A DNA stretch of 9,742 nt from an uncultured delta proteobacterium (GTDB lineage Bacteria; RBG-13-61-14; DRUE01). Both the position numbers and the translations under genes were made by a program. Under the pieces are notes generated by a model that was given only the letters and a program-made list of their open reading frames with translations, was not told the origin of the DNA and searched no databases. Positions 1 through 5,920 of the stretch are shown here, one piece after another (positions within the stretch are counted from its first letter, which is position 1; every line of letters begins with the position of its first letter). The DNA lies in contig CAIUDS010000281.1 in assembly GCA_903897985.1 (NCBI GenBank), forward strand, positions 1 to 9,742, written 5' to 3'.

Positions 1-1
1 C

Positions 2-340
2 CAGATCCTGGCCAAGGAAGGCGAATACGCCCTGGTGCGGATGCCCAGCGGCGAGGAGCGCAAAATCTTTTTGGATTGTTGGGCCACGGTGGGACAGGTC
101 GGCAATGTGGACCATGTCAATGTGTTGATCGGCAAGGCCGGCCGGAACCGGTGGCGCGGCAGACGGCCCCATGTCCGGGGCGTGGCCATGAACCCGGTGG
201 ACCATCCGCACGGCGGCGGCGAGGGCAAAAGCCATCCGGGCCGCAACCCGACCACGCCTTGGGGAATCCCCACCATGGGTTACAAGACCCGCGGTAACAA
301 GCGGACCGATCAGTTTATCGTGAAGCGCCGGAAGAAATAA
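2..340 (+). CDS. rplB: 50S ribosomal protein uL2 (L2), 3' part
   Basis: This is the C-terminal 112 residues of uL2; the 5' part lies before the window, and the frame is open from base 2. uL2 is a primary 23S rRNA-binding protein needed for subunit joining and for the peptidyl-transferase region. The visible part holds the hallmark NPVDHPHGGGEG motif, whose histidine corresponds to the conserved His229 of E. coli L2, and the usual ending with GYKTRGNKRTDQFIVKRRKK. The preceding stretch (VGNVDHVNVLIGKAGRNRW) also fits the family. It ends with TAA directly followed by the rpsS Shine-Dalgarno. rplB before rpsS is the canonical S10 operon order, so rpsJ, rplC, rplD and rplW are expected upstream (inference). 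Identity is certain; only the 5' end is unseen. Confidence 0.98.
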   Translation, partial: QILAKEGEYALVRMPSGEERKIFLDCWATVGQVGNVDHVNVLIGKAGRNRWRGRRPHVRGVAMNPVDHPHGGGEGKSHPGRNPTTPWGIPTMGYKTRGNKRTDQFIVKRRKK

Positions 341-345
341 GGAGG
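341..345 (+). promoter_or_regulatory. Shine-Dalgarno supporting the TTG start of rpsS
   Basis: GGAGG directly follows the rplB stop codon and lies 6 nt before the TTG at 352. No ATG lies in frame at the right place, so this site together with the conserved N-terminus fixes a TTG start. Confidence 0.85.
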
Positions 346-351
346 ATCACT

Positions 352-639
352 TTGCCCAGGTCATTATCAAAAGGACCGTTTGTGGATGAGCACCTGCTCA
401 AAAAAGTACAGGTGGTCAAGGGGACCGGGGACCGGAAACCCATTAAAACCTGGTCCCGCCGTTCCACCGTCACCCCCGATATGATCGGGCTGGCTTTCCA
501 GGTGCATAACGGAAGAAAGTTCATTCCGGTTTTTGTCTCCGAGAACATGGTCGGGCACAAGCTGGGCGAGTTCGCGCCCACCCGCACCTTTCACGCGCAT
601 TCCGCGGACCGCAAGGCGAAAACCGTAGAAGCGAAATGA
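352..639 (+). CDS. rpsS: 30S ribosomal protein uS19 (S19)
   Basis: uS19 sits in the head of the small subunit, pairs with uS13 and contacts the A-site region. The 95-residue product has the family's usual length. Its N-terminus PRSLSKGPFVDEHLLKK and the later run GHKLGEFAPTRTF are diagnostic. The start codon is TTG, chosen because the universal MPRSL start falls exactly there and a good Shine-Dalgarno (GGAGG, 341-345) is 6 nt upstream. It lies 11 nt after rplB and 9 nt before rplV; its TGA stop is nested in the rplV Shine-Dalgarno, so the two are probably translated in a coupled way (inference). Nothing in the sequence suggests truncation or transfer. Confidence 0.98.
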   Translation: MPRSLSKGPFVDEHLLKKVQVVKGTGDRKPIKTWSRRSTVTPDMIGLAFQVHNGRKFIPVFVSENMVGHKLGEFAPTRTFHAHSADRKAKTVEAK

Positions 640-648
640 GGAACTAAA

Positions 649-984
649 ATGGCAGAGGCAGTGGCAAGGAGTAAATATATCAGGATCGCCCCGAGAAAGG
701 CGCGCCTGGTCGCGGACGCGATCCGGGGCAAAAAGGTTGAAGACGCCCGGGCCATCCTGAAATTCAACACCAAAAAAGGGGCCAGGATCATTCTGCGGGT
801 GCTCAACCAGGCGATTGCCAATGCCGAGCAGAAGAAGAGCCTGGACATATCTAGCCTGTATGTCCGGAAAATTGTCGTCAACGGCGGGACCATGATGGCC
901 CGCTTCAAGGCGCGCGCGATGGGAAGGGCGACCACCATCCGCCACCGCACCAGCCACATCGAAATCGTGCTGGCGGAAGAATAA
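649..984 (+). CDS. rplV: 50S ribosomal protein uL22 (L22)
   Basis: uL22 binds 23S rRNA, and its extended beta-hairpin lines the peptide exit tunnel next to the macrolide site. The 111-residue protein is of normal size. Family signals are the N-terminal YIRIAPRKARLVADAIRGK, the central NQAIANAEQKKSLD, and the C-terminal hairpin region with GRATTIRHRTSHIEIVL. The ATG has GAGGA at 638-642, which overlaps the stop codon of rpsS. A gap of 14 nt separates it from rpsC. The hairpin looks intact, with no obvious insertion or deletion of the kind linked to macrolide resistance, though no alignment was made. Confidence 0.98.
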   Translation: MAEAVARSKYIRIAPRKARLVADAIRGKKVEDARAILKFNTKKGARIILRVLNQAIANAEQKKSLDISSLYVRKIVVNGGTMMARFKARAMGRATTIRHRTSHIEIVLAEE

Positions 985-985
985 A

Positions 986-991
986 GGGAGG
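986..991 (+). promoter_or_regulatory. Shine-Dalgarno supporting the TTG start of rpsC
   Basis: GGGAGG lies 1 nt after the rplV stop and 7 nt before the TTG at 999. The TTG at 994 and GTG at 991 are in other frames, so this site selects the TTG at 999. Confidence 0.85.
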
Positions 992-998
992 TGTTGTT

Positions 999-1652
999 TT
1001 GGGTCAGAAAACTCATCCGATCGGCTTCCGACTGGGATACATCAAGGGCTGGGAGTCCAAATGGTATGCGGACCGGGATTACACCAAGCTCCTGCATGAA
1101 GACCTGAAGATTCGTAACTATGTCAAGAACAAGCTCTATCACGCCGGGATCAGCAAGATCGAGATCGAGCGTTCGACCAATAAATGCCGGGTCAACATTC
1201 ATTCCGCCCGGCCCGCCATGATCATCGGCCGGAGGGGACAGGAAGTCGAGGTTCTGAAAAAAGAGCTCCAGCAGTTCACCACCAGCGAAATTTTCGTGAA
1301 CATCATGGAAGTCCGGCCCGCGGAAGCGGACGCGCAACTGGTGGCCGAAAATGTCGCGCTCCAGATCGAGCGCCGGGTCAGCTACCGCCGCGCCATGAAA
1401 AAGTCCATGACCCTGGCCCGCAAGTTCGGCGCCCAGGGCATCAAGACCCGCACCGCGGGCAGGCTGGGCGGAGGCGAAATCGCCCGGGCCGAGTGGTACC
1501 GCGACGGTCGGGTGCCCCTGCACACGCTCCGCGCCGACATTGACTATGGATATGCCCGGGCCAAGACCACCTACGGCATCATCGGGGTCAAGGTGTGGAT
1601 CTTCAAGGGCGAAATCCTGAAAGGCAAGGGACTCGAGCAGTCCAAGTTGTAA
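999..1652 (+). CDS. rpsC: 30S ribosomal protein uS3 (S3)
   Basis: uS3 forms part of the mRNA entry channel on the 30S head and contributes to the ribosome's helicase activity. The 217-residue protein begins with the universal GQKTHPIGFRLG. A KH RNA-binding domain follows, with its loop motif IIGRRG at residues 75-80. The residues matching E. coli Arg131, Arg132 and Lys135, which act in mRNA unwinding, are kept as Arg130, Arg131 and Lys134. The C-terminal domain signature runs from about residue 154 (GRLGGGEIARAEWYRDGRVP) to 202. Start is TTG, fixed by the conserved N-terminus and the GGGAGG at 986-991. The 31-nt gap to rplP is the largest in the window. Confidence 0.98.
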   Translation: MGQKTHPIGFRLGYIKGWESKWYADRDYTKLLHEDLKIRNYVKNKLYHAGISKIEIERSTNKCRVNIHSARPAMIIGRRGQEVEVLKKELQQFTTSEIFVNIMEVRPAEADAQLVAENVALQIERRVSYRRAMKKSMTLARKFGAQGIKTRTAGRLGGGEIARAEWYRDGRVPLHTLRADIDYGYARAKTTYGIIGVKVWIFKGEILKGKGLEQSKL

Positions 1653-1683
1653 AGAATTTGATGACCAAATGGAGAATAAGTAA

Positions 1684-2109
1684 ATGTTGCAACCCAAAAA
1701 AACCAAATGGCGGAAACAGCAAAAAGGCCGCCGCAAAGGCAACGCCACCAGCGGCAACCGCCTGGCCTTTGGAGATTTCGGGCTGATGGCCCTGGACCGT
1801 TGCTGGATGACCGACCGCCAGATCGAGGCCGGCCGCGTGGCCATCATCCGCTTTGTGAAGAAGAGCGGCAAGCTCTGGGTGCGGATTTTCCCGGACAAGC
1901 CCATCACCAAAAAGCCGCTCGAGACCCGGATGGGCAAAGGCAAGGGAAACCCCGAAGTCTGGGTCGCGGTGATCAAGCCGGGCCGGATTTTGTTCGAGCT
2001 GGAAGGGCTGCCCGGCGAGATGGCCAAAGAGGCCTTCCGCCTGGCTTCCCACAAACTACCCATCCCGACCCGGGTGGTATTAAGGGAGCGCCAATATGTG
2101 GGCCAATGA
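1684..2109 (+). CDS. rplP: 50S ribosomal protein uL16 (L16)
   Basis: uL16 organises the A-site side of the large subunit near the peptidyl-transferase centre and binds late in assembly. The 141-residue product starts with the typical MLQPKKTKWRKQQKGR and carries the core FPDKPITKKPLETRMGKGKG; the Arg in RMGKGKG matches E. coli Arg81, which is hydroxylated in some gammaproteobacteria. GGAGAA at 1671-1676 serves the ATG with a 7-nt spacer. The region usually reading EAARRAI is EAGRVAI here, and the preceding ALDRCWM is unusual for the family. The C-terminus runs a few residues past the usual end, because the last 14 nt overlap the start of rpmC. Identity is not in doubt. Confidence 0.97.
   Translation: MLQPKKTKWRKQQKGRRKGNATSGNRLAFGDFGLMALDRCWMTDRQIEAGRVAIIRFVKKSGKLWVRIFPDKPITKKPLETRMGKGKGNPEVWVAVIKPGRILFELEGLPGEMAKEAFRLASHKLPIPTRVVLRERQYVGQ
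2096..2109 (+). other. 14-nt rplP/rpmC coding overlap
   Basis: The last 14 nt of rplP, including its TGA, are also the start of rpmC in the +1 frame. The rpmC Shine-Dalgarno (GGGAG, 2083-2087) also lies in rplP. This arrangement fits coupled translation of the two 50S proteins. Confidence 0.85.
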
Positions 2110-2296
2110 CTTGAGAACCATGGGCGAGGACGAGGTTCTGGCCAAGGCCGAGGAACTCAAAAAGAGTTTGTTTAACCTCAAAATCCAAAAGGCCACCGGC
2201 CAGTTGAACAACACCGCGCTGCTGGGCAAAACCAGGAAAGACCTGGCCCGGGTGTTGTCCGTGATCCGGGAGCGGAACCTGAAGGGGAAGAAATAA
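2096..2296 (+). CDS. rpmC: 50S ribosomal protein uL29 (L29)
   Basis: uL29 is a small two-helix protein at the rim of the peptide exit tunnel, close to where signal recognition particle and trigger factor dock. The 66-residue product has the normal length and pattern: an ELR-like N-terminus (NDLRTMGEDEVLAKAEELK), the diagnostic SLFNLKIQKATGQLNN, and a basic second helix with RKDLARVLSVIRER. The ATG lies inside the 3' end of rplP (14-nt overlap, +1 frame), with GGGAG at 2083-2087 inside rplP as Shine-Dalgarno, so translational coupling is likely. Its TAA stop shares one base with the ATG of rpsQ. Confidence 0.97.
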   Translation: MWANDLRTMGEDEVLAKAEELKKSLFNLKIQKATGQLNNTALLGKTRKDLARVLSVIRERNLKGKK

Positions 2297-2595
2297 TGGC
2301 GAGCGGAGAGAAATCCAAAAAGAAGGTTTTGCAGGGCGTGGTCGTGTCCGACAAGATGGACAAGACCGTCATGGTCCTGGTCGAACGGACCGTGATGGAT
2401 CCGACCTACAAAAAATATCTGAAAAAACGCAAGGAATTCATGGCTCATGACGAGAGCGACCAGTGCCGGGTCGGCGACCGGGTGGAGATCATCGAGAGCC
2501 GGCCCCTAAGCCGGAACAAGCGTTTTTCGGTGCTCAAGGTGCTGGAACGCGGCGCAATTATCAGTGAAGAGGTAGCCGGAAATGATTCAAAATGA
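2296..2595 (+). CDS. rpsQ: 30S ribosomal protein uS17 (S17), slightly long C-terminus
   Basis: uS17 is an OB-fold primary binder of the 5' domain of 16S rRNA. Family marks are LQGVVVSDKMDKTVMVLVER in the N-terminal half, the basic KKYLKKRKEFMAHDE stretch, and VGDRVEIIESRPLSRNKRF near residues 60-78. The start is the ATG of a TAATG overlap with rpmC, with AGGGGA at 2283-2288 and a 7-nt spacer. At 99 residues it is longer than the common 80-90; the extra residues are a C-terminal tail (about GAIISEEVAGNDSK) whose last codons overlap rplN by 14 nt and whose coding bases also hold the rplN Shine-Dalgarno. The tail may be unstructured; this is inference. Confidence 0.97.
   Translation: MASGEKSKKKVLQGVVVSDKMDKTVMVLVERTVMDPTYKKYLKKRKEFMAHDESDQCRVGDRVEIIESRPLSRNKRFSVLKVLERGAIISEEVAGNDSK
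2582..2595 (+). other. 14-nt rpsQ/rplN coding overlap
   Basis: The last 14 nt of rpsQ are also the start of rplN in the +1 frame, the same size and phase as the rplP/rpmC overlap. It joins the last gene of the S10 part to the first of the spc part, leaving no space for a promoter between them. Confidence 0.85.
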
Positions 2596-2950
2596 AACGG
2601 TCTTGAATGTGGCGGACAATTCCGGCGCGCGCTCGGTGCTCTGCATCCGGGTGATGGGCGGGAGCCGTCGCCGGTATGCCACGGTCGGCGATGTGATCGT
2701 GGTGGCGGTGCAGGAGGCCATGCCCGACTCCAAGGTTAAGAAGGGAGAGGTGCTCAAAGCGGTGGTGGTGCGGACGCGCAAGGGAATCCCCCGGTCCGAC
2801 GGCACCTTTCTCCGGTTTGACGACAATTCCGCCGTGCTCATCAACGCCCAGCTCGAGCCCCTGGGCACCCGCGTATTCGGGCCGGTGGCCCGGGAGCTGC
2901 GGGCGAAAAAATTCATGAAAATCATTTCGCTGGCGCCGGAGGTGCTATGA
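2582..2950 (+). CDS. rplN: 50S ribosomal protein uL14 (L14)
   Basis: uL14 lies at the subunit interface of the 50S and forms bridges to 16S rRNA; the silencing factor RsfS docks on it in other bacteria. The 122-residue product has the usual length. It starts with MIQNETVLNVADNSGARSVL, carries the KVKKGEVLKAVVVRTRKG core, then RFDDNSAVLIN and the ending GTRVFGPVARELR plus FMKIISLAPEVL. The start is the ATG inside the 3' end of rpsQ (+1 frame), with GAGGT at 2569-2573. It is the first gene of the classic spc operon, yet no promoter is visible between it and rpsQ, so read-through from the S10 part is expected (inference). It overlaps rplX by 4 nt (ATGA). Confidence 0.98.
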   Translation: MIQNETVLNVADNSGARSVLCIRVMGGSRRRYATVGDVIVVAVQEAMPDSKVKKGEVLKAVVVRTRKGIPRSDGTFLRFDDNSAVLINAQLEPLGTRVFGPVARELRAKKFMKIISLAPEVL

Positions 2951-3282
2951 GCGAGCCACGGATGAATCGTTTCCATGTCAAGAAGGGCGATACCGTGATG
3001 ATCACCGCGGGGGACGAGCGGGGCAAGACCGGAAAGGTGCTCCGGGTGGTCACCAAAAAGCGGACCGCGATCATCGAGCGCATGAACTTTGTCAAGCGCC
3101 ATGTGCGGCCGGGGCATCCGCTCGCGCCCCAGGGCGGCGTGATCGAGAAGGAGGCCCCGATCAAGGTCAGCAAGCTGATGCTGGTATGTCCCAAGTGCAA
3201 TCAGCCCATGCGCGCCGGCAACTCGAGGCTGGGCAAGGGCAAGCGGGTTCGGATTTGCGGCAATTGTTCCGAGCAGATTTAG
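2947..3282 (+). CDS. rplX: 50S ribosomal protein uL24 (L24) with zinc-ribbon-like C-terminus
   Basis: uL24 is a KOW-domain protein that starts folding of the 23S rRNA 5' domain and sits near the tunnel exit. The KOW motif is at about residues 10-36 (VKKGDTVMITAGDERGKTGK). The 111-residue protein ends in a four-cysteine module, CPKC at 81-84 and CGNC at 104-107, which likely binds one zinc; such cysteine pairs occur in many bacterial L24 proteins but not in E. coli. The chosen ATG forms an ATGA overlap with rplN and has GGAGG at 2938-2942 with a short 4-nt spacer. A second in-frame ATG at 2962 is possible but has a weaker site. It lies 13 nt before rplE. Confidence 0.97.
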   Translation: MSEPRMNRFHVKKGDTVMITAGDERGKTGKVLRVVTKKRTAIIERMNFVKRHVRPGHPLAPQGGVIEKEAPIKVSKLMLVCPKCNQPMRAGNSRLGKGKRVRICGNCSEQI

Positions 3283-3295
3283 GGAGGCTTTAGTT

Positions 3296-3841
3296 ATGGC
3301 TAGGCTTAAAGACATATACAAGAAAACCGTGGTGCCGGAACTGATGAAAAAGTTCGGCTATAAGAACCAGCTCGAGGTGCCGGAGGTCAAGAAAGTCGTC
3401 ATCAATATGGGACTGGGCGCCGCGATCCAGAACATCAAGGTCATTGACACCGCCTCCGAGGAACTGGGATTGATCGCGGGCCAGAAGCCGGTCGTGACCC
3501 GGGCCAAGAAATCCATCGCCAATTTCAAGCTCCGCGCCGGCGTCCCCATCGGCGCCATGGTCACGCTCCGGCGCGAGCGCATGTATGAATTCCTGGACCG
3601 CTTCTTCAACATCGCCCTGCCCCGGGTGCGCGATTTCCGCGGGCTCAACCCCAAGGGCTTTGACGGTCGGGGCAACTATTCGCTGGGGCTGAAGGAACAG
3701 ATTATTTTCACCGAGATCAGCTATGACAAGGTCGAGCGGGTCCAGGGCATGAATATAAGCATTGCGACCTCGGCCAAGACCGACGAGGAAGCCAAGGAAT
3801 TATTGAAACTTTTGGGAATGCCTTTCCCCCGGGAAAGTTGA
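3296..3841 (+). CDS. rplE: 50S ribosomal protein uL5 (L5)
   Basis: uL5 is one of the 5S rRNA-binding proteins; it forms a bridge to uS13 and contacts P-site tRNA. The 181-residue product is of normal length. Diagnostic runs are VKKVVINMGLGAAIQN near residues 31-46, GQKPVVTRAKKSIANFKLR near 62-80, the DFRGLNPKGFDGRGNYSLG loop, and the closing ISIATSAKTDEEAKELL. The ATG is served by GGGAGG at 3282-3287 (8-nt spacer), which begins at the last base of the rplX stop codon. In E. coli this junction region is where uS8 represses the operon; here the 13-nt gap shows no clear S8-type helix. Its TGA stop is embedded in the rpsN Shine-Dalgarno. Confidence 0.98.
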   Translation: MARLKDIYKKTVVPELMKKFGYKNQLEVPEVKKVVINMGLGAAIQNIKVIDTASEELGLIAGQKPVVTRAKKSIANFKLRAGVPIGAMVTLRRERMYEFLDRFFNIALPRVRDFRGLNPKGFDGRGNYSLGLKEQIIFTEISYDKVERVQGMNISIATSAKTDEEAKELLKLLGMPFPRES

Positions 3842-3854
3842 GGAGGCTTGCGGG

Positions 3855-4040
3855 ATGACTAAAAAATCGCTGATGATCAAATCGCAGCGGACGCCGAAGT
3901 TCAAGGTCCGGAAATACCATCGCTGCCCGCTGTGCGGACGGCGGAGGGCCTACCTGCGCAGGTTCAACATGTGCAGGATCTGTTTCCGGACTTTGGCGCT
4001 CGAGGGAAAAATTCCCGGCGTGATTAAAGCGAGTTGGTGA
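3855..4040 (+). CDS. rpsN: 30S ribosomal protein uS14, zinc-binding short type (S14 type Z)
   Basis: uS14 is a late-assembling protein of the 30S head. This is the short, zinc-binding form (61 residues, against about 100 for the cysteine-free type found in E. coli). The zinc ligands are Cys24, Cys27, Cys40 and Cys43 in CPLC and CRIC. The C-terminal half, MCRICFRTLALEGKIPGVIKASW apart from small changes, is typical of the family. GAGGAGG at 3840-3846 serves the ATG with an 8-nt spacer and contains the last two bases of the rplE stop. All four cysteines are kept, so this is the zinc-dependent form rather than one adapted to low zinc. It lies between rplE and rpsH, as in most bacteria. Confidence 0.98.
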   Translation: MTKKSLMIKSQRTPKFKVRKYHRCPLCGRRRAYLRRFNMCRICFRTLALEGKIPGVIKASW

Positions 4041-4050
4041 GGAGAGAAAA

Positions 4051-4449
4051 ATGGTTATGACCGACCCCATCGCGGATATGCTGACCCGGATCCGGAACGC
4101 CGCGGTCGCCAAGAAGGAATTGGTGGACATGCCCGGGAGCCGGCTCAAGCTGGAACTGGCCCAAATCCTCAAAGCCCAGGGCTTCGTCAAGAACTTCAAG
4201 GTCATCCAGGAAAACCAACGCGAAAGTCTCCGGGTGTTCCTTAAATACGACGAGCAGAAGAAGTCCGTGATCGTGGGTCTGGAAAAAGTCAGCACCCCGG
4301 GCCGGAGGGTCTATGTGGGCGTGGACAACATCCCCTTGGTCCGCAAGGGCCTGGGGGTTGTCATCCTGAGCACCAACAAGGGACTGATGACCGACAAGGA
4401 CGCGCGAAAAGAAAAGGTCGGCGGAGAAATTCTTTGCCGGGTATGGTGA
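4051..4449 (+). CDS. rpsH: 30S ribosomal protein uS8 (S8)
   Basis: uS8 binds helix 21 of 16S rRNA in the central domain; in E. coli it also represses the spc operon by binding its mRNA. The 132-residue product starts with the typical TDPIADMLTRIRNA and holds KVSTPGRRVYVGVDNIPLVR and GLGVVILSTNKGLMTDKDAR followed by GGEILCRVW, the conserved C-terminal RNA-binding part. The ATG at 4051 is preferred over the in-frame ATG at 4057 because GAGGAG (4039-4044) is 6 nt away from it and 12 nt from the second. The Shine-Dalgarno overlaps the rpsN stop. Whether it autoregulates here cannot be judged from the sequence. Confidence 0.98.
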   Translation: MVMTDPIADMLTRIRNAAVAKKELVDMPGSRLKLELAQILKAQGFVKNFKVIQENQRESLRVFLKYDEQKKSVIVGLEKVSTPGRRVYVGVDNIPLVRKGLGVVILSTNKGLMTDKDARKEKVGGEILCRVW

Positions 4450-4456
4450 GGTAAGC

Positions 4457-5020
4457 ATGTCCAAGATTGGAAAAAAACCGATTGCGCTGGCCAAGGGCGT
4501 GGAGGTCAAGTGGCAGGCCCCGCTGGTGCGCGTGAAAGGCCCCAAGGGAGAACTGACCCTTAAGCTCCGGCCCGAGGTGGACTTGGAGGTGTCGGGCGAC
4601 GAGTTGAAGGTGAAGCGGTTGCAGGAGAGCAAAATCGCGGATTCTCTTCACGGGACCTACCGCAGTTTGATAAAAAACATGATTCAGGGCGTGACCGAGG
4701 GCTTTGAGCGGAGGCTTGAACTGGTCGGGGTGGGATACAAGGCCGAGGTCAAGGGCAAAGCCCTGGTGGTCGCGGCCGGGTTCAGCCATCCGGTCGAATA
4801 CCCGATCCCGCCAGGCATCGAGGTCTCGGTGGACAAGAGCAAAATCACCATCAAGGGCATTGACAAGCATAAGGTCGGCGAGGTGTCCTCCGAAATCAGG
4901 GCCATCCGGCCGCCCGAGCCCTACCAAGGCAAGGGTATCCGTTACGAGAAGGAAGTGGTCCGGAAGAAGGCGGGCAAGGCCGCGGCCGGCGCGGGCGCTC
5001 CCGGCGCCACCACCAAATAA
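4457..5020 (+). CDS. rplF: 50S ribosomal protein uL6 (L6) with Ala/Gly tail
   Basis: uL6 lies near the base of the L7/L12 stalk and the sarcin-ricin loop, where translation factors bind. The 187-residue protein shows both repeated L6 domains: SKIGKKPI at the start, the middle RLELVGVGYKAEVKGKAL, and the family signature PEPYQGKGIRYEKEVVRKK near the end. After that comes an extra tail of about 15 residues rich in Ala, Gly and Thr (AGKAAAGAGAPGATTK), where many L6 proteins stop a few residues after the signature. Its coding bases are very GC-rich. The gene closes with two in-frame stops (TAATAA, 5018-5023). GAGGT at 4448-4452 serves the ATG. Confidence 0.98.
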   Translation: MSKIGKKPIALAKGVEVKWQAPLVRVKGPKGELTLKLRPEVDLEVSGDELKVKRLQESKIADSLHGTYRSLIKNMIQGVTEGFERRLELVGVGYKAEVKGKALVVAAGFSHPVEYPIPPGIEVSVDKSKITIKGIDKHKVGEVSSEIRAIRPPEPYQGKGIRYEKEVVRKKAGKAAAGAGAPGATTK

Positions 5021-5027
5021 TAAATTC

Positions 5028-5032
5028 GGGGA
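5028..5032 (+). promoter_or_regulatory. weak Shine-Dalgarno that helps choose the rplR start
   Basis: GGGGA is the only purine-rich site before rplR. It is 9 nt from the ATG at 5042, 3 nt from the GTG at 5036 and directly beside the TTG at 5033. The spacing favours the ATG. Confidence 0.5.
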
Positions 5033-5041
5033 TTGGTGAAC

Positions 5042-5404
5042 ATGAAATCGAGCAGAAGGATCAAACGGGAAATCAGGCAGGCGCGGGTGCGCAAGTCCGT
5101 GCGGGGGATCGCCTCCCGGCCCCGGCTGTGCGTCTTCCGCAGCCAGAAACATATTTACGCCCAGATCATCAACGACTTGGAAGGGCATACCCTGGTAACT
5201 ATCAGTTCCTTGGACAAGGAGCTCAAGGGCAAGCTCAAGAAAACCGGCGACAAGGCCGCGGCCAAGGAAATCGGCAAGGCCCTCGCTCAGAAATGTCTGG
5301 AACAGGGGATCAAGAAGGTGGTTTTTGACCGGAACGGCTTTCTCTATCATGGGCGGGTCCGGGCCGTGGCCGAGGGGGCCCGGGAAGCCGGTCTGGAATT
5401 TTAG
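5042..5404 (+). CDS. rplR: 50S ribosomal protein uL18 (L18)
   Basis: uL18 binds 5S rRNA and, with uL5, places it in the central protuberance. The product from ATG 5042 has 120 residues, a normal length. It shows the basic N-terminal arm (KSSRRIKREIRQARVRKSV), the core SRPRLCVFRSQKHIYAQIIND, and the ending FDRNGFLYHGRVRAVAEGAREAGLEF minus small changes. TTG 5033 and GTG 5036 are in frame just upstream (adding three or two residues), but their spacing to the weak GGGGA site is poor, so ATG 5042 is chosen. It is 18 nt after the second rplF stop codon. Its TAG stop lies within the strong rpsE Shine-Dalgarno. Confidence 0.96.
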   Translation: MKSSRRIKREIRQARVRKSVRGIASRPRLCVFRSQKHIYAQIINDLEGHTLVTISSLDKELKGKLKKTGDKAAAKEIGKALAQKCLEQGIKKVVFDRNGFLYHGRVRAVAEGAREAGLEF

Positions 5405-5409
5405 GAGGT
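5403..5409 (+). promoter_or_regulatory. strong Shine-Dalgarno for the GTG start of rpsE
   Basis: AGGAGGT is close to a perfect match to the anti-Shine-Dalgarno. It overlaps the last two bases of the rplR stop and lies 5 nt before the GTG at 5415, which it supports as the start. Confidence 0.9.
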
Positions 5410-5414
5410 AGAAA

Positions 5415-5909
5415 GTGGCGCTAGACAATCGAGAGCACGAATTACTGGACCGCGTGGTTTTCATCAACCGCGTCGCCAAGGTCGTCAAGGGCGGTAAGCG
5501 GTTCCACTTCAGCGCGGTGGTGGTGGTCGGAGACGGCAAGGGCAAAGTCGGCTACGGCATGGGAAAGGCCCACGAGGTTCCGGACGCCATCCGCAAGGGC
5601 ATGGAAAAAGCCAAGAAGCGCATGGTCGAAGTCCCCATCGCGGCCGGAGACACCATCCCCCACGAGATCATCGGCGAGCAGGACTCCAGCCGGGTGCTCT
5701 TGAAACCCGCCGGGGCCGGGACCGGCGTCATCGCCGGCGGCGCCGTGCGCGCGGTGATGGAAGTGTGCGGGATCAAAAATATATTGAGCAAGGTGTTGGG
5801 GAGTTCGACCGCCATGAATGTGGTCGCGGCAACCATTGACGGACTGACCCGGCTGGAATCGCCGGACCAGGTGGCCGCCCGCCGAGGCAAAACGGTTGAG
5901 GAGTTGTGA
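5415..5909 (+). CDS. rpsE: 30S ribosomal protein uS5 (S5)
   Basis: uS5 lies at the mRNA entrance of the 30S and is linked to decoding accuracy; its N-terminal loop borders the spectinomycin site. The 164-residue protein has the double-stranded-RNA-binding-like domain with VVFINRVAKVVKGGKRFHFS (residues 14-33) and VVGDGKGKVGYGMGKAHEVP, then the C-terminal LKPAGAGTGVIAGGAVRAV and VCGIKNILSKVLGSSTAMNVV. The KVVKGG loop (residues 22-27), where spectinomycin-resistance changes map in other bacteria, looks ordinary. The start is GTG, supported by the strong site at 5403-5409 and by the family length. It sits between rplR and rpmD as usual. Confidence 0.98.
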   Translation: MALDNREHELLDRVVFINRVAKVVKGGKRFHFSAVVVVGDGKGKVGYGMGKAHEVPDAIRKGMEKAKKRMVEVPIAAGDTIPHEIIGEQDSSRVLLKPAGAGTGVIAGGAVRAVMEVCGIKNILSKVLGSSTAMNVVAATIDGLTRLESPDQVAARRGKTVEEL

Positions 5910-5914
5910 GGGAG
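5908..5914 (+). promoter_or_regulatory. Shine-Dalgarno that decides the rpmD start
   Basis: GAGGGAG overlaps the rpsE stop and is 6 nt before the ATG at 5921. An in-frame GTG at 5906 would lie upstream of this site, so the ATG is the likelier start. Confidence 0.8.
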
Positions 5915-5920
5915 ATAAGC

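Noticed and set aside
1661..1786. Possible small gene starting in the 31-nt gap between rpsC and rplP
   Set aside because: The frame runs into rplP out of phase and reads as a shifted copy of its codons; no good ribosome-binding site; rplP is certain.
591..2063. Long open frame of about 490 codons on the minus strand across rpsS, rplV, rpsC and rplP
   Set aside because: It is antisense to four certain genes. In GC-rich coding DNA with strong third-position bias the opposite strand often stays open. The translation shows no family I know and no ribosome-binding site was evident.
3260..3330. Possible uS8 repressor-binding site at the rplX/rplE junction, as in E. coli
   Set aside because: The gap is 13 nt and I could not pair bases into the helix-21-like structure with its bulge. 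A covariance search would be decisive.
4361..5545. Open frame of about 394 codons on the minus strand across rpsH, rplF, rplR and rpsE
   Set aside because: Same reason: antisense shadow of conserved genes, with a composition (many His, Leu, Pro, Gly) typical of such shadows.
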